This document shows, piece by piece, positions 53,960 through 63,306 of a DNA stretch of 64,000 nt. Under the pieces are notes generated by a model. It was not told the origin of the DNA and searched no databases. It worked only from the letters and a program-made list of their open reading frames with translations. The DNA comes from Bacillus sp. 2B10 (GTDB lineage Bacteria; Pseudomonadota; Alphaproteobacteria; Sphingomonadales; Sphingomonadaceae). The stretch covers positions 186,001 through 250,000 of the forward strand of contig RPSH01000001.1 in NCBI GenBank assembly GCA_003946805.1, read 5' to 3'. The translations under genes and the position numbers were made by a program. Positions within the stretch are counted from its first letter, which is position 1; every line of letters begins with the position of its first letter.

Positions 53960-53975
53960 GATCGACGTCAGGCCG

Positions 53976-56051
53976 TTACAGCGCCAGCCGCGCCGTCACC
54001 CGCACGTCCCGCCCGGCCAGCGGTGCGAAGTCCTTCAGGAAGCTGGCGTGCCGCCGCGCCTCGACGTCGAAGAGGTTGTTCGCCGATACCATCAGCGTCG
54101 TCCGGCTGTCGCGGCCGAACGGGCGCAGCGATACCGATGCGTTGACCATCGTAAAGGCCGGCGTCGTCGTTTCCAGGTCGGCGACGCGGTTCTGGCGCGT
54201 CACATGCTCGACCTCGCCGCGCACCTGCACCATCCGGCCCTGCGCCTCGATCCCGCCGAGCAGGCGCAGCGGCGGGATGCGCGGGGCGGGGCCGCGGTCG
54301 ACGATCGTCGCGCGGGTATAGTCGGCGAGGCCGTCGATATTGACTGCCGTCCCGCCGAACTGCGCGAGCCGCGCCGACGCCTCCGCTTCGAAACCCCATA
54401 GCCGCGCATCGGCCTGGCTGTACTGGAACACCGGCAGCTCGTCCCGTTCGGCACCGGTCGGGTTCTCGTAGATGAAGTTGCGGAACCAGTTGTGATAGGC
54501 CGACAGGCCGAAGCTGTAGCCGTCGCCCGATCCCTTCAGCGTCGCTTCGAGCCCGTCGCTGATCTCCTTGGCGAAGCCGGGATTGCCGACCTCGAACGCC
54601 TGCGTGCCGGCATGTGGCCCGTTGGCGAACAGTTCCTCGGCCGACGGCGCGCGCTCGGTATGGCTGGCGTTGATGCCGAAGCGGACATTGCCGACCACCC
54701 CGACGCTGCCGCCCAGCGAGCCCGAGAAGCTGTTGAAGCTGCGGCGGATGTCGTCGTTGCCCAGCAATGCGTCTGCGGCGGCGCGGGCGACGGTGTATTC
54801 ATAGCGTCCGCCTGCTTCGGCCCGGAACGCACCCATGTCGAACGACTGGAGCGTGAAGAGGCCGAATTGCTGCGTCTCGCTCTTGGGCAGGAATTTCTCT
54901 TCGCCGACGATGTTCAGGTCGCGGATGAACATCTGCCCGCCGATCGCGCCGCGCCAGCTGCCGCGCGCCGCCTGTACCAGTTCCAGCCGCGCTTCCAGCC
55001 CCCGGTTGAAGAAGCTGGTGCCGATTTCGCCGGTATCCTCGATCTCGTCATGCCGGTAATCGGCAAAGCCCGCGCGCAGGCGGATCTTTTCGAGCAGGCC
55101 GTCGCCGGTATTCACCTCGGCGCGCATGTCGGCGCGGGTCTGCTGGACGTGCAGCGTCACCTGCTCCGCCTCGCCGCCGTCGAGCGAATAGCGGATCGGC
55201 ACGCCGTAGCGATTGTCGAGATGACTGACCGAGAAGCCGAGATTGCCGGTTTCGGTGACGATCGCCGCGCCGCCCGCGACCTCCCACATCTCCGACTGCG
55301 AATTGGGCAGCTTGCCGCGCAGGTCGGCCAGCGCGCGGGTGTCGGCATTGGCGCTCGCCGCCGCCTGCGCGCGCAAGGGGCGCGAGAGGATGTAGCCGCC
55401 GGTGTCGAGGTCGTCGGTCCTGCCATAGGTGCCGTCGAGGTGGAACACGACCTTGTCGGTCACCGGCACGTCGACCGCCGCCGATGCGCTCCGTTCGTTC
55501 GCGGCCGAGCCATAGGTGGCGAGCGCGTCGATATGGACCGGTTCGGTCGGCACCTGGCGCGGGATGCGGCTGTCGATGACGTTGACGACGCCGCCGATCG
55601 CCGACGATCCAAACAGCAGCGCCGCCGGGCCGCGCAGCACCTCGATCCGGTCGGCGGTCAGCGGGTTGATCGCCACGGCATGGTCGACCGAGGTGTTCGA
55701 CACGTCGAAGCTGCCGATGCCGTCGGTCAGCACGCGCACCCGCTCGCCCTGCAACCCGCGCAGCACCGGGCGCGACGCGTTGGGACCGAAGCTGGTGGCC
55801 GACACGCCCGGCTGGCGCGCCAGCGTCTCGCCGATCGTCGTGCGCAGCTCGCGGGTCAGTTCCTCGCCGCGCAGCACCGTCGTGCCCGACAGCACATCGG
55901 TCTGGTTGCGCTGATAGGGGGCGGTCACGATGATCTCGGCCGGCGCCTCACGGTGATAGCTGTCGCCTGCCGGGGCCGGATCGCTCTGGGCATGGGCGGC
56001 GACGGGCAGGATCAGGGCGGTGCTCGACAGCCACAGGGCGGGACGGAACAT
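53976..56051 (-). CDS. TonB-dependent receptor (ZnuD-like)
   Basis: The 691-residue product has a signal peptide (FRPALWLSSTALILPVAAHA), a TonB-box region (EIIVTAPYQRNQTDVL), a plug domain with RPVLRGLQGERVRVLTDGIG, SFDVSNTSVDHAVAINPLTA and EVLRGPAALLFGSSAIGGVV, and a full beta barrel ending RDVRVTARLAL. The plug motifs are close to those of the ZnuD family of zinc or haem receptors, so metal uptake is a fair guess. No metal-binding His cluster is evident in the stretches read. It is divergent from the IclR regulator. Confidence 0.87.
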   Translation of the reverse strand: MFRPALWLSSTALILPVAAHAQSDPAPAGDSYHREAPAEIIVTAPYQRNQTDVLSGTTVLRGEELTRELRTTIGETLARQPGVSATSFGPNASRPVLRGLQGERVRVLTDGIGSFDVSNTSVDHAVAINPLTADRIEVLRGPAALLFGSSAIGGVVNVIDSRIPRQVPTEPVHIDALATYGSAANERSASAAVDVPVTDKVVFHLDGTYGRTDDLDTGGYILSRPLRAQAAASANADTRALADLRGKLPNSQSEMWEVAGGAAIVTETGNLGFSVSHLDNRYGVPIRYSLDGGEAEQVTLHVQQTRADMRAEVNTGDGLLEKIRLRAGFADYRHDEIEDTGEIGTSFFNRGLEARLELVQAARGSWRGAIGGQMFIRDLNIVGEEKFLPKSETQQFGLFTLQSFDMGAFRAEAGGRYEYTVARAAADALLGNDDIRRSFNSFSGSLGGSVGVVGNVRFGINASHTERAPSAEELFANGPHAGTQAFEVGNPGFAKEISDGLEATLKGSGDGYSFGLSAYHNWFRNFIYENPTGAERDELPVFQYSQADARLWGFEAEASARLAQFGGTAVNIDGLADYTRATIVDRGPAPRIPPLRLLGGIEAQGRMVQVRGEVEHVTRQNRVADLETTTPAFTMVNASVSLRPFGRDSRTTLMVSANNLFDVEARRHASFLKDFAPLAGRDVRVTARLAL

Positions 56052-56202
56052 TGCGGGACGACTCCAAGGTTACACGGACCGGCTGCGCCTAACGTAAGAT
56101 GATACAACATACCAAGTGTTTTCGCGCGCCGTGGCGGCGGTCGAACGGACGCGGCGTGCCATCGCCTTGCGCCAGCGGACATTTGCGGCAAAAGTCGCCG
56201 CC

Positions 56203-57018
56203 ATGACGAGCCAGTTGCCCGCGCCTGCCGCCGACGCCCCCGAGGTCGATACCGCCGACGACCGCCGCTATCGCGCGCCCGCGCTGGAAAAGGGACTCGA
56301 TATCCTCGAACTGCTCGCCGGCGTCGCGACGCCGCTGACGCTGACGCAGATCGTCCAGCGGCTGGGCCGGTCGCATGGCGAACTGTTCCGCATGGTGCAG
56401 GTGCTGGAATATCGCGGCTATCTGACGGCGGAGGCGGGGGGCGAGGGCTACACCCTGAGCGACCGGCTGTTCTCGCTCGGCATGAACCAGCCGCGCACCC
56501 GCTATCTGATCGAGGTCGCCTTGCCCGAAATGCGGCGGCTGGCGCAGGAAACGGGCCAGTCGTGCCATGTCGCGGTCCACACCATGGGCGACATGGCGGT
56601 GGTCGCGCGGATGGAATCGGCGGACCAGCTCGGCTTTTCGGTCCGCGTCGGCTATCGCCGGCCGCTGTTGCAGGCGGCGTCGGGGGTGGTCCTCTACGCC
56701 TTCCAGCCCGCCGACGTCCGCGCCCGCTGGGAAGCGCTGCTCGATCCCGCGCCCAGCGCCGAAGCCCTCGCCGCCTTCCGCGCCCATGCCGGGGAAGTGC
56801 AGGTCAGCGGCATCGAACGCACCCCCAGCCGCTTCGTCAGCGGCGTGACCGACCTGTCCGCCCCGATCCTGCGCGGCGGCGCGGCGGCGGCGGCGCTGAC
56901 CATGCCCTATCTGTCGAAACTGGCGGAGGCGGACGCGATCGACGCCGCAGCGGCGGCGGTGCGGGCGGCGGCGGCGCGGATTTCGGCGCAACTGGTCGAC
57001 GACGACCATCATCCTTGA
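56203..57018 (+). CDS. IclR-family transcriptional regulator
   Basis: The 271-residue product has an N-terminal winged helix-turn-helix (APALEKGLDILELLAGVATP, LTLTQIVQRLGRSHGELFRM, VQVLEYRGYLTAEAGGEGYT) and a C-terminal effector domain (RRLAQETGQSCHVAVHTMGD, SADQLGFSVRVGYRRPLLQA). IclR proteins usually control nearby catabolic genes. Here the next gene is an L-fuconate dehydratase-like enzyme on the same strand, which is the likely target. The ATG at 56203 is chosen; an upstream ATG at 56116 gives an atypical basic extension. Confidence 0.88.
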   Translation: MTSQLPAPAADAPEVDTADDRRYRAPALEKGLDILELLAGVATPLTLTQIVQRLGRSHGELFRMVQVLEYRGYLTAEAGGEGYTLSDRLFSLGMNQPRTRYLIEVALPEMRRLAQETGQSCHVAVHTMGDMAVVARMESADQLGFSVRVGYRRPLLQAASGVVLYAFQPADVRARWEALLDPAPSAEALAAFRAHAGEVQVSGIERTPSRFVSGVTDLSAPILRGGAAAAALTMPYLSKLAEADAIDAAAAAVRAAAARISAQLVDDDHHP

Positions 57019-57044
57019 AGGGGCACCGGTTTCCGCGCTTTCTC

Positions 57045-57133
57045 CGTACCCCCGCGCAGGCGGGGGTCCAGGGCGGCTGAGTAGCGACGGGTGTTCTGCT
57101 GGGCTCTGGACCCCCGCCTGCGCGGGGATGACG
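57045..57133. repeat. Opposed palindromic hairpins between the IclR and dehydratase genes
   Basis: CCCCCGCGCAGGCGGGGGTC and the inverse GACCCCCGCCTGCGCGGGG flank a 40-base spacer, the same pair arrangement as at 15.1 kb. The remaining bases to 57300 show no gene. Confidence 0.75.
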
Positions 57134-57300
57134 GAAATCGATGGGCGGCGGACATGCAGCGGGGGACATTTTCCACGCGCGTGATCCACGCTTTCCTGTT
57201 GCAAGCGAAAATCCGTTCACATATGAAAACCGTTGGGCGTCGGATGCGGCGACCGGGACGGGGCGGATCGATCATCATGGGCGCCCCATGGGGGCTGCAC

Positions 57301-58590
57301 ATGACGATCATCACCCGGCTATCGGTTCACGACATCCGGTTTCCGACTTCGGCGTTTCTCGACGGTTCGGACGCGATGAACCCCGAGCCCGATTATTCGG
57401 CGGCCTACTGCATCCTCGAAACCGATACGCCCGGCCTCGAAGGGCACGGCCTGACCTTCACCATCGGCCGCGGCAACGACCTGTGCTGTGCGGCGATCGC
57501 CACGCTGGCGCCGCTGGTCGAAGGGCTGTCGCTCGACGAGATCCGCAGCGACGGCGCGGGCTTCTGGCGGCGGATGACCGGCGACAGCCAGTTGCGCTGG
57601 GTCGGCCCGGAAAAGGGGATCATCCACCTCGCCACCGGCGCGGTGGTCAATGCGGTGTGGGACCTCTTGGCCAAGTCCGCGGGCCTGCCGCTGTGGGACT
57701 ATATCGGGTCGATGTCGGCCAGCGAGATCGTCGGCCTGATCGATTTCCGCTACATGACCGACTGCATCACCCCCGACGAGGCGGTCGCGCTGCTCGAGGA
57801 ACGCGCGATCGGCAAGGCGGCGCGGCGCGAGACGCTGCTGGCGGAAGGCTATCCGGCCTATACCACCTCGCCCGGCTGGCTCGGCTATTCGGATGAAAAG
57901 CTGGTCCGCCTGTGCCGCGAGGCGGTGGCCGACGGCTTCACCCATATCAAGCTGAAGGTCGGCGGCGATCCGGAGAACGACCGCCGCCGCGTCGCGCTGG
58001 CGCGCGAGACGATCGGGCCGGACATCGACCTGATGATCGACGCCAACCAGGTGTGGGAAGTCGACGACGCGATCGCGCGTGTGAACGACCTCGCCTTCGC
58101 CAAACCCCGCTTCATCGAGGAGCCGACCTCGCCCGACGATGTCGAGGGGCACCGCACGATCCGCGAGGGCGTGCGGCCAGTCCAGGTCGCCACCGGCGAG
58201 ATGTGCCAGAACCGCATCGTCTTCAAACAGTTCATCATGCGCCACGCATTGGACGTCGTGCAGATCGACGCCTGCCGGCTGGGCGGCGTGAACGAGGTGC
58301 TGGCGGTGCTGCTGATGGCGGCAAAGTTCAACCTGGCGGTGTGGCCGCACGCCGGCGGCGTCGGGCTGTGCGAATATGTCCAGCACCTCTCGATGATCGA
58401 CTATCTGTGCTTCTCGGGCGTGAAGCACGACCGCGCGGCCGAATTCGTCGATCACCTCCACGAACATTTCGTCGATCCCTGCATCGTCCGGAACGGCGCC
58501 TATCGCGCGCCGACGCTGCCGGGCTATTCGATCGAGATGAAGCGCGAGTCGATGGAAGCGCATCGCTGGACGGGCGGCGCGAGGGGCTGA
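57301..58590 (+). CDS. L-fuconate dehydratase (enolase superfamily)
   Basis: The 429-residue product belongs to the mandelate racemase/enolase superfamily. It has the Lys motif HIKLKVGGDPENDRRRVALA, metal ligands Asp in DLMIDANQVWEVDDA, Glu in PRFIEEPTSPDDVEGHRTIR and Glu in VQVATGEMCQNRIVF, and the C-terminal His in LAVWPHAGGVGLCEYVQHLS. The N-terminal pattern (RFPTSAFLDGSDAMNPEPDY) and the HAGGVGL ending fit L-fuconate dehydratase, which makes 2-keto-3-deoxy-L-fuconate in L-fucose breakdown. Other acid-sugar dehydratases are possible. The rest of the fucose pathway is not in the window. The ATG at 57301 is chosen over a longer upstream frame that runs through repeat DNA. Confidence 0.87.
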   Translation: MTIITRLSVHDIRFPTSAFLDGSDAMNPEPDYSAAYCILETDTPGLEGHGLTFTIGRGNDLCCAAIATLAPLVEGLSLDEIRSDGAGFWRRMTGDSQLRWVGPEKGIIHLATGAVVNAVWDLLAKSAGLPLWDYIGSMSASEIVGLIDFRYMTDCITPDEAVALLEERAIGKAARRETLLAEGYPAYTTSPGWLGYSDEKLVRLCREAVADGFTHIKLKVGGDPENDRRRVALARETIGPDIDLMIDANQVWEVDDAIARVNDLAFAKPRFIEEPTSPDDVEGHRTIREGVRPVQVATGEMCQNRIVFKQFIMRHALDVVQIDACRLGGVNEVLAVLLMAAKFNLAVWPHAGGVGLCEYVQHLSMIDYLCFSGVKHDRAAEFVDHLHEHFVDPCIVRNGAYRAPTLPGYSIEMKRESMEAHRWTGGARG

Positions 58591-58600
58591 TCGACCGAAT

Positions 58601-58683
58601 CGTCGCCCCAGCGCAGGCTGGGGCCTCACGCGGTTCCTGTCCCGCGTCGTCACCGGGAGATCCCAGCCTTCGCTGGGATGACG
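58601..58683. repeat. Short palindromic intergenic repeats before the efflux operon
   Basis: CGTCGCCCCAGCGCAGGCTG and GATCCCAGCCTTCGCTGGGA are inverted repeats in opposite orientation, of the same type as at 43.8 and 51.6 kb. No gene is seen from 58591 to about 58760. Confidence 0.65.
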
Positions 58684-58857
58684 TTTGATGCTCCCCCCTT
58701 CGTAACCCTTCCTTGCCGGTCCGCGACAAATTGCGACAACTAGCGCATTGCGTCGATCGAAGCCGTGCGTATGAAAACATGCAATGAAACTTTCGGATGG
58801 GCCGGCGGTTACGCCCCGGCGCATCCGCGCCGTTTTTCCGTCGCAAAGGTTGCCGCC

Positions 58858-60069
58858 TTGATCCGATCCGCGTCGTCGCGCGTCCGCCCGTTCCTGTTGC
58901 TGTCGACCCTGCTGGCCCTGTCGGCCTGTGGCGGCGGCAGTGGGGAAAAGGCGACGAAGAACGGCCGCGGCAACCAGGGGCCGGCGCAGGTCGGCTTCGT
59001 CGTGGTGCAGGCGACCAGCGTCGCACAGACCGCCGACCTCGCCGCGCGCGTCGTCGCGTTCCAGCAGTCGGAGGTCCGCCCGCAGGTCGCCGGCCTCATC
59101 CGCAAGCGCTTCTTCACCGAAGGCGCGCTGGTCCGCGCCGGGCAGACGCTCTACGAGATCGACCCGCGCCTGTATCGCGCGCAGACCAACGAAGCGACCG
59201 CGAACCTGAACAGTGCCCGCGCCAATGCCGAGGCGACGCGGGTGCGCGCCGAACGCTTCCGCCCGCTGGCGGAGATCGAGGCGGTCAGCCGCCAGGATTA
59301 TACCGACGCCGCCGCACAGGCGAGGCAAGCCGCCGCCGCCGTCGAACAGAGCCGGGCGCAGCTGGAAACGGCGCGGGTCAACCTGTCCTTCACCCGCGTC
59401 CCCGCGCCGATCACCGGGCGGATCGGGCGCAGCTATTTCACCGAAGGCGCGCTGGTCACGACCAACCAGGCCGATCCGCTGGCGGTGATCCAGCGGCTCG
59501 ACCCGATCTTCGTCGATATCCAGCAATCGGCCGCCGACCTGCTGACGCTGCGCCGCGAACTGGCCAGCGGCGGCGTGATCCCGGCCTCCGCCGCGGTCCG
59601 GCTGCGGCTGGAGGACGGCAGCGATTTCGGCCAGACCGGCACCGTCCAGTTCGCCGAGGTGATGGTGAACGCGCAGACCGGCACGGTGACGCTGCGCGCC
59701 CGCTTCCCCAACCCCCAGGGCATATTGCTGCCCGGCATGTTCGTCCGCGCGCAGTTCGCGCAGGCGATCAACCAGCGCGCGATCCTCGTGCCGCAACAGG
59801 CGGTGAAGCGCGATCCCAAGGGGCAGGCGACGGTGTTCGTCGTCGGTCCGAACGACACCGCCGTGCAGAAGGTGATCGAGGCCGACCGGACGCAGGGCCA
59901 GTTCTGGGTCGTGACCGGCGGCCTCGATCCCGGCGACAAGGTGATTACGCAGGGGACCGCGAACCTGCGCCCCGGTGCGAAGATCAGGCCGGTACCCGCC
60001 AGCGCGCCGCAGTCGATCCAACCCAAGCCTGCCGGTGACCAGCCGTCCGCGCCCGCGAAAGCCGGCTAA
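58858..60069 (+). CDS. RND efflux periplasmic adaptor (AcrA/MexA-like lipoprotein)
   Basis: This is the membrane-fusion part of a tripartite drug efflux pump. The product has a lipoprotein signal (RPFLLLSTLLALSACGGG, lipobox LSAC), then the adaptor core: RVVAFQQSEVRPQVAGLIRK, a helical hairpin (RAQTNEATANLNSARANAEA, AAAVEQSRAQLETARVNLSF), a lipoyl half (TRVPAPITGRIGRSYFTEGA) and a beta-barrel domain. A TTG at 58858 with AAAGG 8 bases upstream gives a lipobox about 22 residues in, as expected. ATG codons at 58765 and 58771 would make a signal region of more than 50 residues. The RND pump gene follows. Confidence 0.9.
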   Translation: MIRSASSRVRPFLLLSTLLALSACGGGSGEKATKNGRGNQGPAQVGFVVVQATSVAQTADLAARVVAFQQSEVRPQVAGLIRKRFFTEGALVRAGQTLYEIDPRLYRAQTNEATANLNSARANAEATRVRAERFRPLAEIEAVSRQDYTDAAAQARQAAAAVEQSRAQLETARVNLSFTRVPAPITGRIGRSYFTEGALVTTNQADPLAVIQRLDPIFVDIQQSAADLLTLRRELASGGVIPASAAVRLRLEDGSDFGQTGTVQFAEVMVNAQTGTVTLRARFPNPQGILLPGMFVRAQFAQAINQRAILVPQQAVKRDPKGQATVFVVGPNDTAVQKVIEADRTQGQFWVVTGGLDPGDKVITQGTANLRPGAKIRPVPASAPQSIQPKPAGDQPSAPAKAG

Positions 60070-60072
60070 CCC

Positions 60073-60111
60073 ATGTCCCGCATATTCATCGCCCCGGCCC
60101 GGATCGCCTGA
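60073..60111 (+). CDS. 12-codon leader reading frame duplicating the start of the pump gene
   Basis: ATG at 60073 opens a frame encoding MSRIFIAPARIA, then TGA at 60109-60111. The first six codons repeat the start of the following pump gene (MSRIFIDRP) almost exactly at DNA level. The stop is 3 bases before the pump ATG. It is either a partial tandem duplication or a short leader that couples translation of the pump. Confidence 0.5.
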   Translation: MSRIFIAPARIA

Positions 60112-60114
60112 CGC

Positions 60115-63100
60115 ATGTCACGCATCTTCATAGACCGCCCGATCTTCGCATGGGTGATCGCGATCATCGTGATGCTGGGCGGGCTGGGCGCGATCCTGTC
60201 GCTGCCGATCGCGCAATATCCCGACGTCGCGCCGCCACAGGTCAATATCCGCGCGACCTATCCCGGCGCCAATGCCGACACGATCCAGAATTCGGTCACG
60301 CAGATCATCGAACAGCAGCTGACCGGCATCGACGGGCTGCTCTATTTCAGCTCGCAAAGCTCGTCGCGCGGGCAGGTGACGATCAGCGCGACCTTCGACA
60401 AGGGCGTCGATCCCGACATCGCGCAGGTGCAGGTCCAGAACCAGGTGCAGCAGGCGCTGTCGCGACTGCCGCAGCAGGTGCAGCAACAGGGCATCCGCGT
60501 CACCAAATCGAACCCCGATTTCCTGATGATCGTCGGCATCTTCGACGAAACCGACCAGCGCACCAATGGCGACGTGTCGGATTACATGGAGGCGAACCTC
60601 GTCGAGCCGCTGGCGCGGATCAACGGGGTGGGCGAGACCAACGTGTTCGGATCGCAATATGCGATGCGCATCTGGCTCGATCCGGCGAAGCTCGCGTCGT
60701 TCTCGCTGATGCCCGGCGACGTCGTCACCGCGATCCAGAACCAGAATACCGAAGTCGCCGCGGGCGAACTCGGCGGGCAGCCGACGTCGAACGAACAGCA
60801 ATTGAACGCCACCGTCACCGCCCAGTCGCGGTTGCAGACTCCGGCGCAGTTCAGGGCGATCATCCTGAAGACGCTGCCCGACGGGTCGACCGTCCGCCTG
60901 TCCGACGTGGCGCGGGTCGAACTGGGGCAGGAGAATTACAACGCGCTCAGCCGGGTGAACGCCCATCCCGGTGCCGGCCTCGCCATCAGCCTCGCCCCCG
61001 GTGCCGACGCGCTGGAGACGGCGGAACTGGTGAAGGCCGAGGTCGAGCGGCAATCGGCCAAATTCCCGACCGGCCTGACCTATGCCTATGCCAACGACAC
61101 GACGGCGTTCATCAAGCTGTCGATCGAGGAAGTGGTCAAGACGCTGGTGGAGGCGGTGATCCTCGTCGTCATCGTCATGTTCGTGTTCCTGCAAAGCTGG
61201 CGCGCCACGCTGATCCCGACGATCGCGGTGCCCGTGGTGCTGCTCGGCACGTTCGGCGTCTTCTATCTCTTCGGCTTCTCGATCAACACGCTGACGCTGT
61301 TCGGGCTCGTCCTCGCCATCGGCCTGCTCGTCGACGACGCGATCGTCGTCGTCGAGAATGTCGAGCGGTTGATGGAGGAAAATCCCGACATGTCGCCGCG
61401 CGAGGCGACGATCCAGTCGATGCAGGAAATCCAGGTCGCGCTGATCGCGATCGGCATCGTCCTGTCGGCGGTGTTCCTGCCGATGGCGTTCTTCGGCGGA
61501 TCGACCGGGGTCATCTACCGCCAGTTCTCGGTCACGATCGTCGCCGCCATGGTGCTGTCGGTGTTCGTCGCGCTGATCCTGAGCCCTGCGCTCACCGCGA
61601 CTCTGCTCAAGCAGAAGAAGCGCGGCGAGGACGGCAGCATCGAGGGCGGCTGGCTGGAGCGGAAACTGCCCCGCGTGGCCCATTTTGGCGAACGGCTTCG
61701 GGGCGGCTTCAACCGCAATTTCGACAAGGGCGTCGACAAGTACGAGCGCGGCGTGATCCATGTCATCGACCGCAAATGGCTGTACCTGCTGCTCTATACC
61801 GCGGTGCTCGCCATCCTCGCGCTGCTGTTCTTCCGCCTGCCGACCAGCTTCCTGCCGACCGAGGATCAGGGCGCGGCGTCGATCCGGTTCCAGCTGCCCG
61901 CCGGCTCGACCCGCGGCCGCACCGAAGAGGTGCAGCGCGCGGTCGAGAAATACTTCCTGACCTATGAAAAGGACAATGTCCGCACCCTGCTGGCGGTCGC
62001 CGGCGGTGGCGGCGGTGCGTCGGGGCAGAATACGGGGCAGGGGTTCATCAACTTCGCCGACTGGGCGCAGCGCCCCGGCAAGGACAATGGCGCCGACGCG
62101 ATCGTCGCGCGCGCCTCTGCCGCGTTCCGGGGGTTCCGCGATGCGCAGGTGTTCGCGATCCTGCCCCCGGCGGTCCGCGGTCTGGGACAGGCCAACGGCT
62201 TCACCATGGAGTTGCAGAACGCCAGCGGGATGAGCGCGGCCGACTTCGCCGAGGCACGCGACAAGCTGCTCGCCGCCGCCAGCGCCGATCCGATGCTGAG
62301 CGGCGTCCGACTGTCCGAGCTGCCGGACATCGCGACGCTCAACGTCGATATCGACCAGCAGCGTCTGTCGACGCTGGGGTTGAGCCAGAACGACGTCAAC
62401 AACACGATCTCGACCGCCTGGGGCGGGCGCTACGTCAACGACTTCATCGATCGCGGCCGGGTGAAGCGCGTGTTCGTGCAGGGCGACGCGCCCTATCGCA
62501 GCGAACCCGGCGACCTGTCGCAATGGTTCGTGCGCGGATCCAACGGACAGATGGTGCCCTTCTCCTCCTTCTCGCGCACCGGCTGGACCGTCGCGCCGAC
62601 CACGCTGTCGCGGTTTCAGGGGCTGCCCTCGTTCGAATTCCAGGGGCAGGCGGCATCGGGCGTCAGCTCGGGCGAGGCGATGGACCGCATCGCCGAACTG
62701 GCCGGCCAGATTCCGGGCACCAGCGTCGCATGGGCCGGGCTGTCGTTCCAGGAACGGCTGTCGTCGGGACAGGCGCCTTTGCTCTACGGCCTGTCGATCC
62801 TCGTCGTGTTCCTGTGCCTTGCCGCGCTGTACGAAAGCTGGTCGATCCCGATCGCGGTGCTGCTGGTCATTCCGCTGGGGTTGATCGGGGCGATCGCGTT
62901 CGTGACGCTCAGGGGGCTGGAAAACGACGTCTATCTCCAGATCGGGTTGCTGACGACGATGGGTCTGGCGGCCAAGAACGCGATCCTGATGATCGAGTTC
63001 GCCGAACAGGCGGAGCGCAAGGGCGCGCGCGTCATCGACGCCGCGCTGGAGGCGGCGCGCATCCGTCTCCGCCCGATCCTGATGACGTCGCTCGCCTTCA

Positions 63101-63306
63101 TCTTCGGCGTGTTGCCGCTCGCCATCTCGACCGGGGCGGGCGCCAACAGCCGCATCGCGATCGGCACCGCCGTCATCGGCGGGATGTTCACCGCGACGGT
63201 GCTGGCGATCTTCTACATCCCGTTGTTCTTCGTGCTGGTCCGCCGCGGCGTGCGCGACGGCCTCGCCAAACTCCGCCATCACGAGCCAAAGGAGGTCGGG
63301 GCATGA
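60115..63306 (+). CDS. RND efflux transporter (AcrB/MexB-like, HAE1 family)
   Basis: This inner-membrane proton/drug antiporter has 1063 residues. It starts MSRIFIDRPIFAWVIAIIVM, has two large periplasmic loops (YPGANADTIQNSVTQIIEQQ in the first), and the proton-relay Asp pair in LAIGLLVDDAIVVVENVERL. The C-terminal half repeats the fold (GLLTTMGLAAKNAILMIEFA, PILMTSLAFIFGVLPLAIST). It overlaps the outer-membrane factor gene by 4 bases. The substrate range cannot be told from sequence. Confidence 0.97.
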   Translation: MSRIFIDRPIFAWVIAIIVMLGGLGAILSLPIAQYPDVAPPQVNIRATYPGANADTIQNSVTQIIEQQLTGIDGLLYFSSQSSSRGQVTISATFDKGVDPDIAQVQVQNQVQQALSRLPQQVQQQGIRVTKSNPDFLMIVGIFDETDQRTNGDVSDYMEANLVEPLARINGVGETNVFGSQYAMRIWLDPAKLASFSLMPGDVVTAIQNQNTEVAAGELGGQPTSNEQQLNATVTAQSRLQTPAQFRAIILKTLPDGSTVRLSDVARVELGQENYNALSRVNAHPGAGLAISLAPGADALETAELVKAEVERQSAKFPTGLTYAYANDTTAFIKLSIEEVVKTLVEAVILVVIVMFVFLQSWRATLIPTIAVPVVLLGTFGVFYLFGFSINTLTLFGLVLAIGLLVDDAIVVVENVERLMEENPDMSPREATIQSMQEIQVALIAIGIVLSAVFLPMAFFGGSTGVIYRQFSVTIVAAMVLSVFVALILSPALTATLLKQKKRGEDGSIEGGWLERKLPRVAHFGERLRGGFNRNFDKGVDKYERGVIHVIDRKWLYLLLYTAVLAILALLFFRLPTSFLPTEDQGAASIRFQLPAGSTRGRTEEVQRAVEKYFLTYEKDNVRTLLAVAGGGGGASGQNTGQGFINFADWAQRPGKDNGADAIVARASAAFRGFRDAQVFAILPPAVRGLGQANGFTMELQNASGMSAADFAEARDKLLAAASADPMLSGVRLSELPDIATLNVDIDQQRLSTLGLSQNDVNNTISTAWGGRYVNDFIDRGRVKRVFVQGDAPYRSEPGDLSQWFVRGSNGQMVPFSSFSRTGWTVAPTTLSRFQGLPSFEFQGQAASGVSSGEAMDRIAELAGQIPGTSVAWAGLSFQERLSSGQAPLLYGLSILVVFLCLAALYESWSIPIAVLLVIPLGLIGAIAFVTLRGLENDVYLQIGLLTTMGLAAKNAILMIEFAEQAERKGARVIDAALEAARIRLRPILMTSLAFIFGVLPLAISTGAGANSRIAIGTAVIGGMFTATVLAIFYIPLFFVLVRRGVRDGLAKLRHHEPKEVGA

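Noticed and set aside
57319..60021. 900-codon minus-strand frame spanning the dehydratase and adaptor genes
   Set aside because: It crosses two real genes and an intergenic repeat on the opposite strand; composition is that of a shadow frame.
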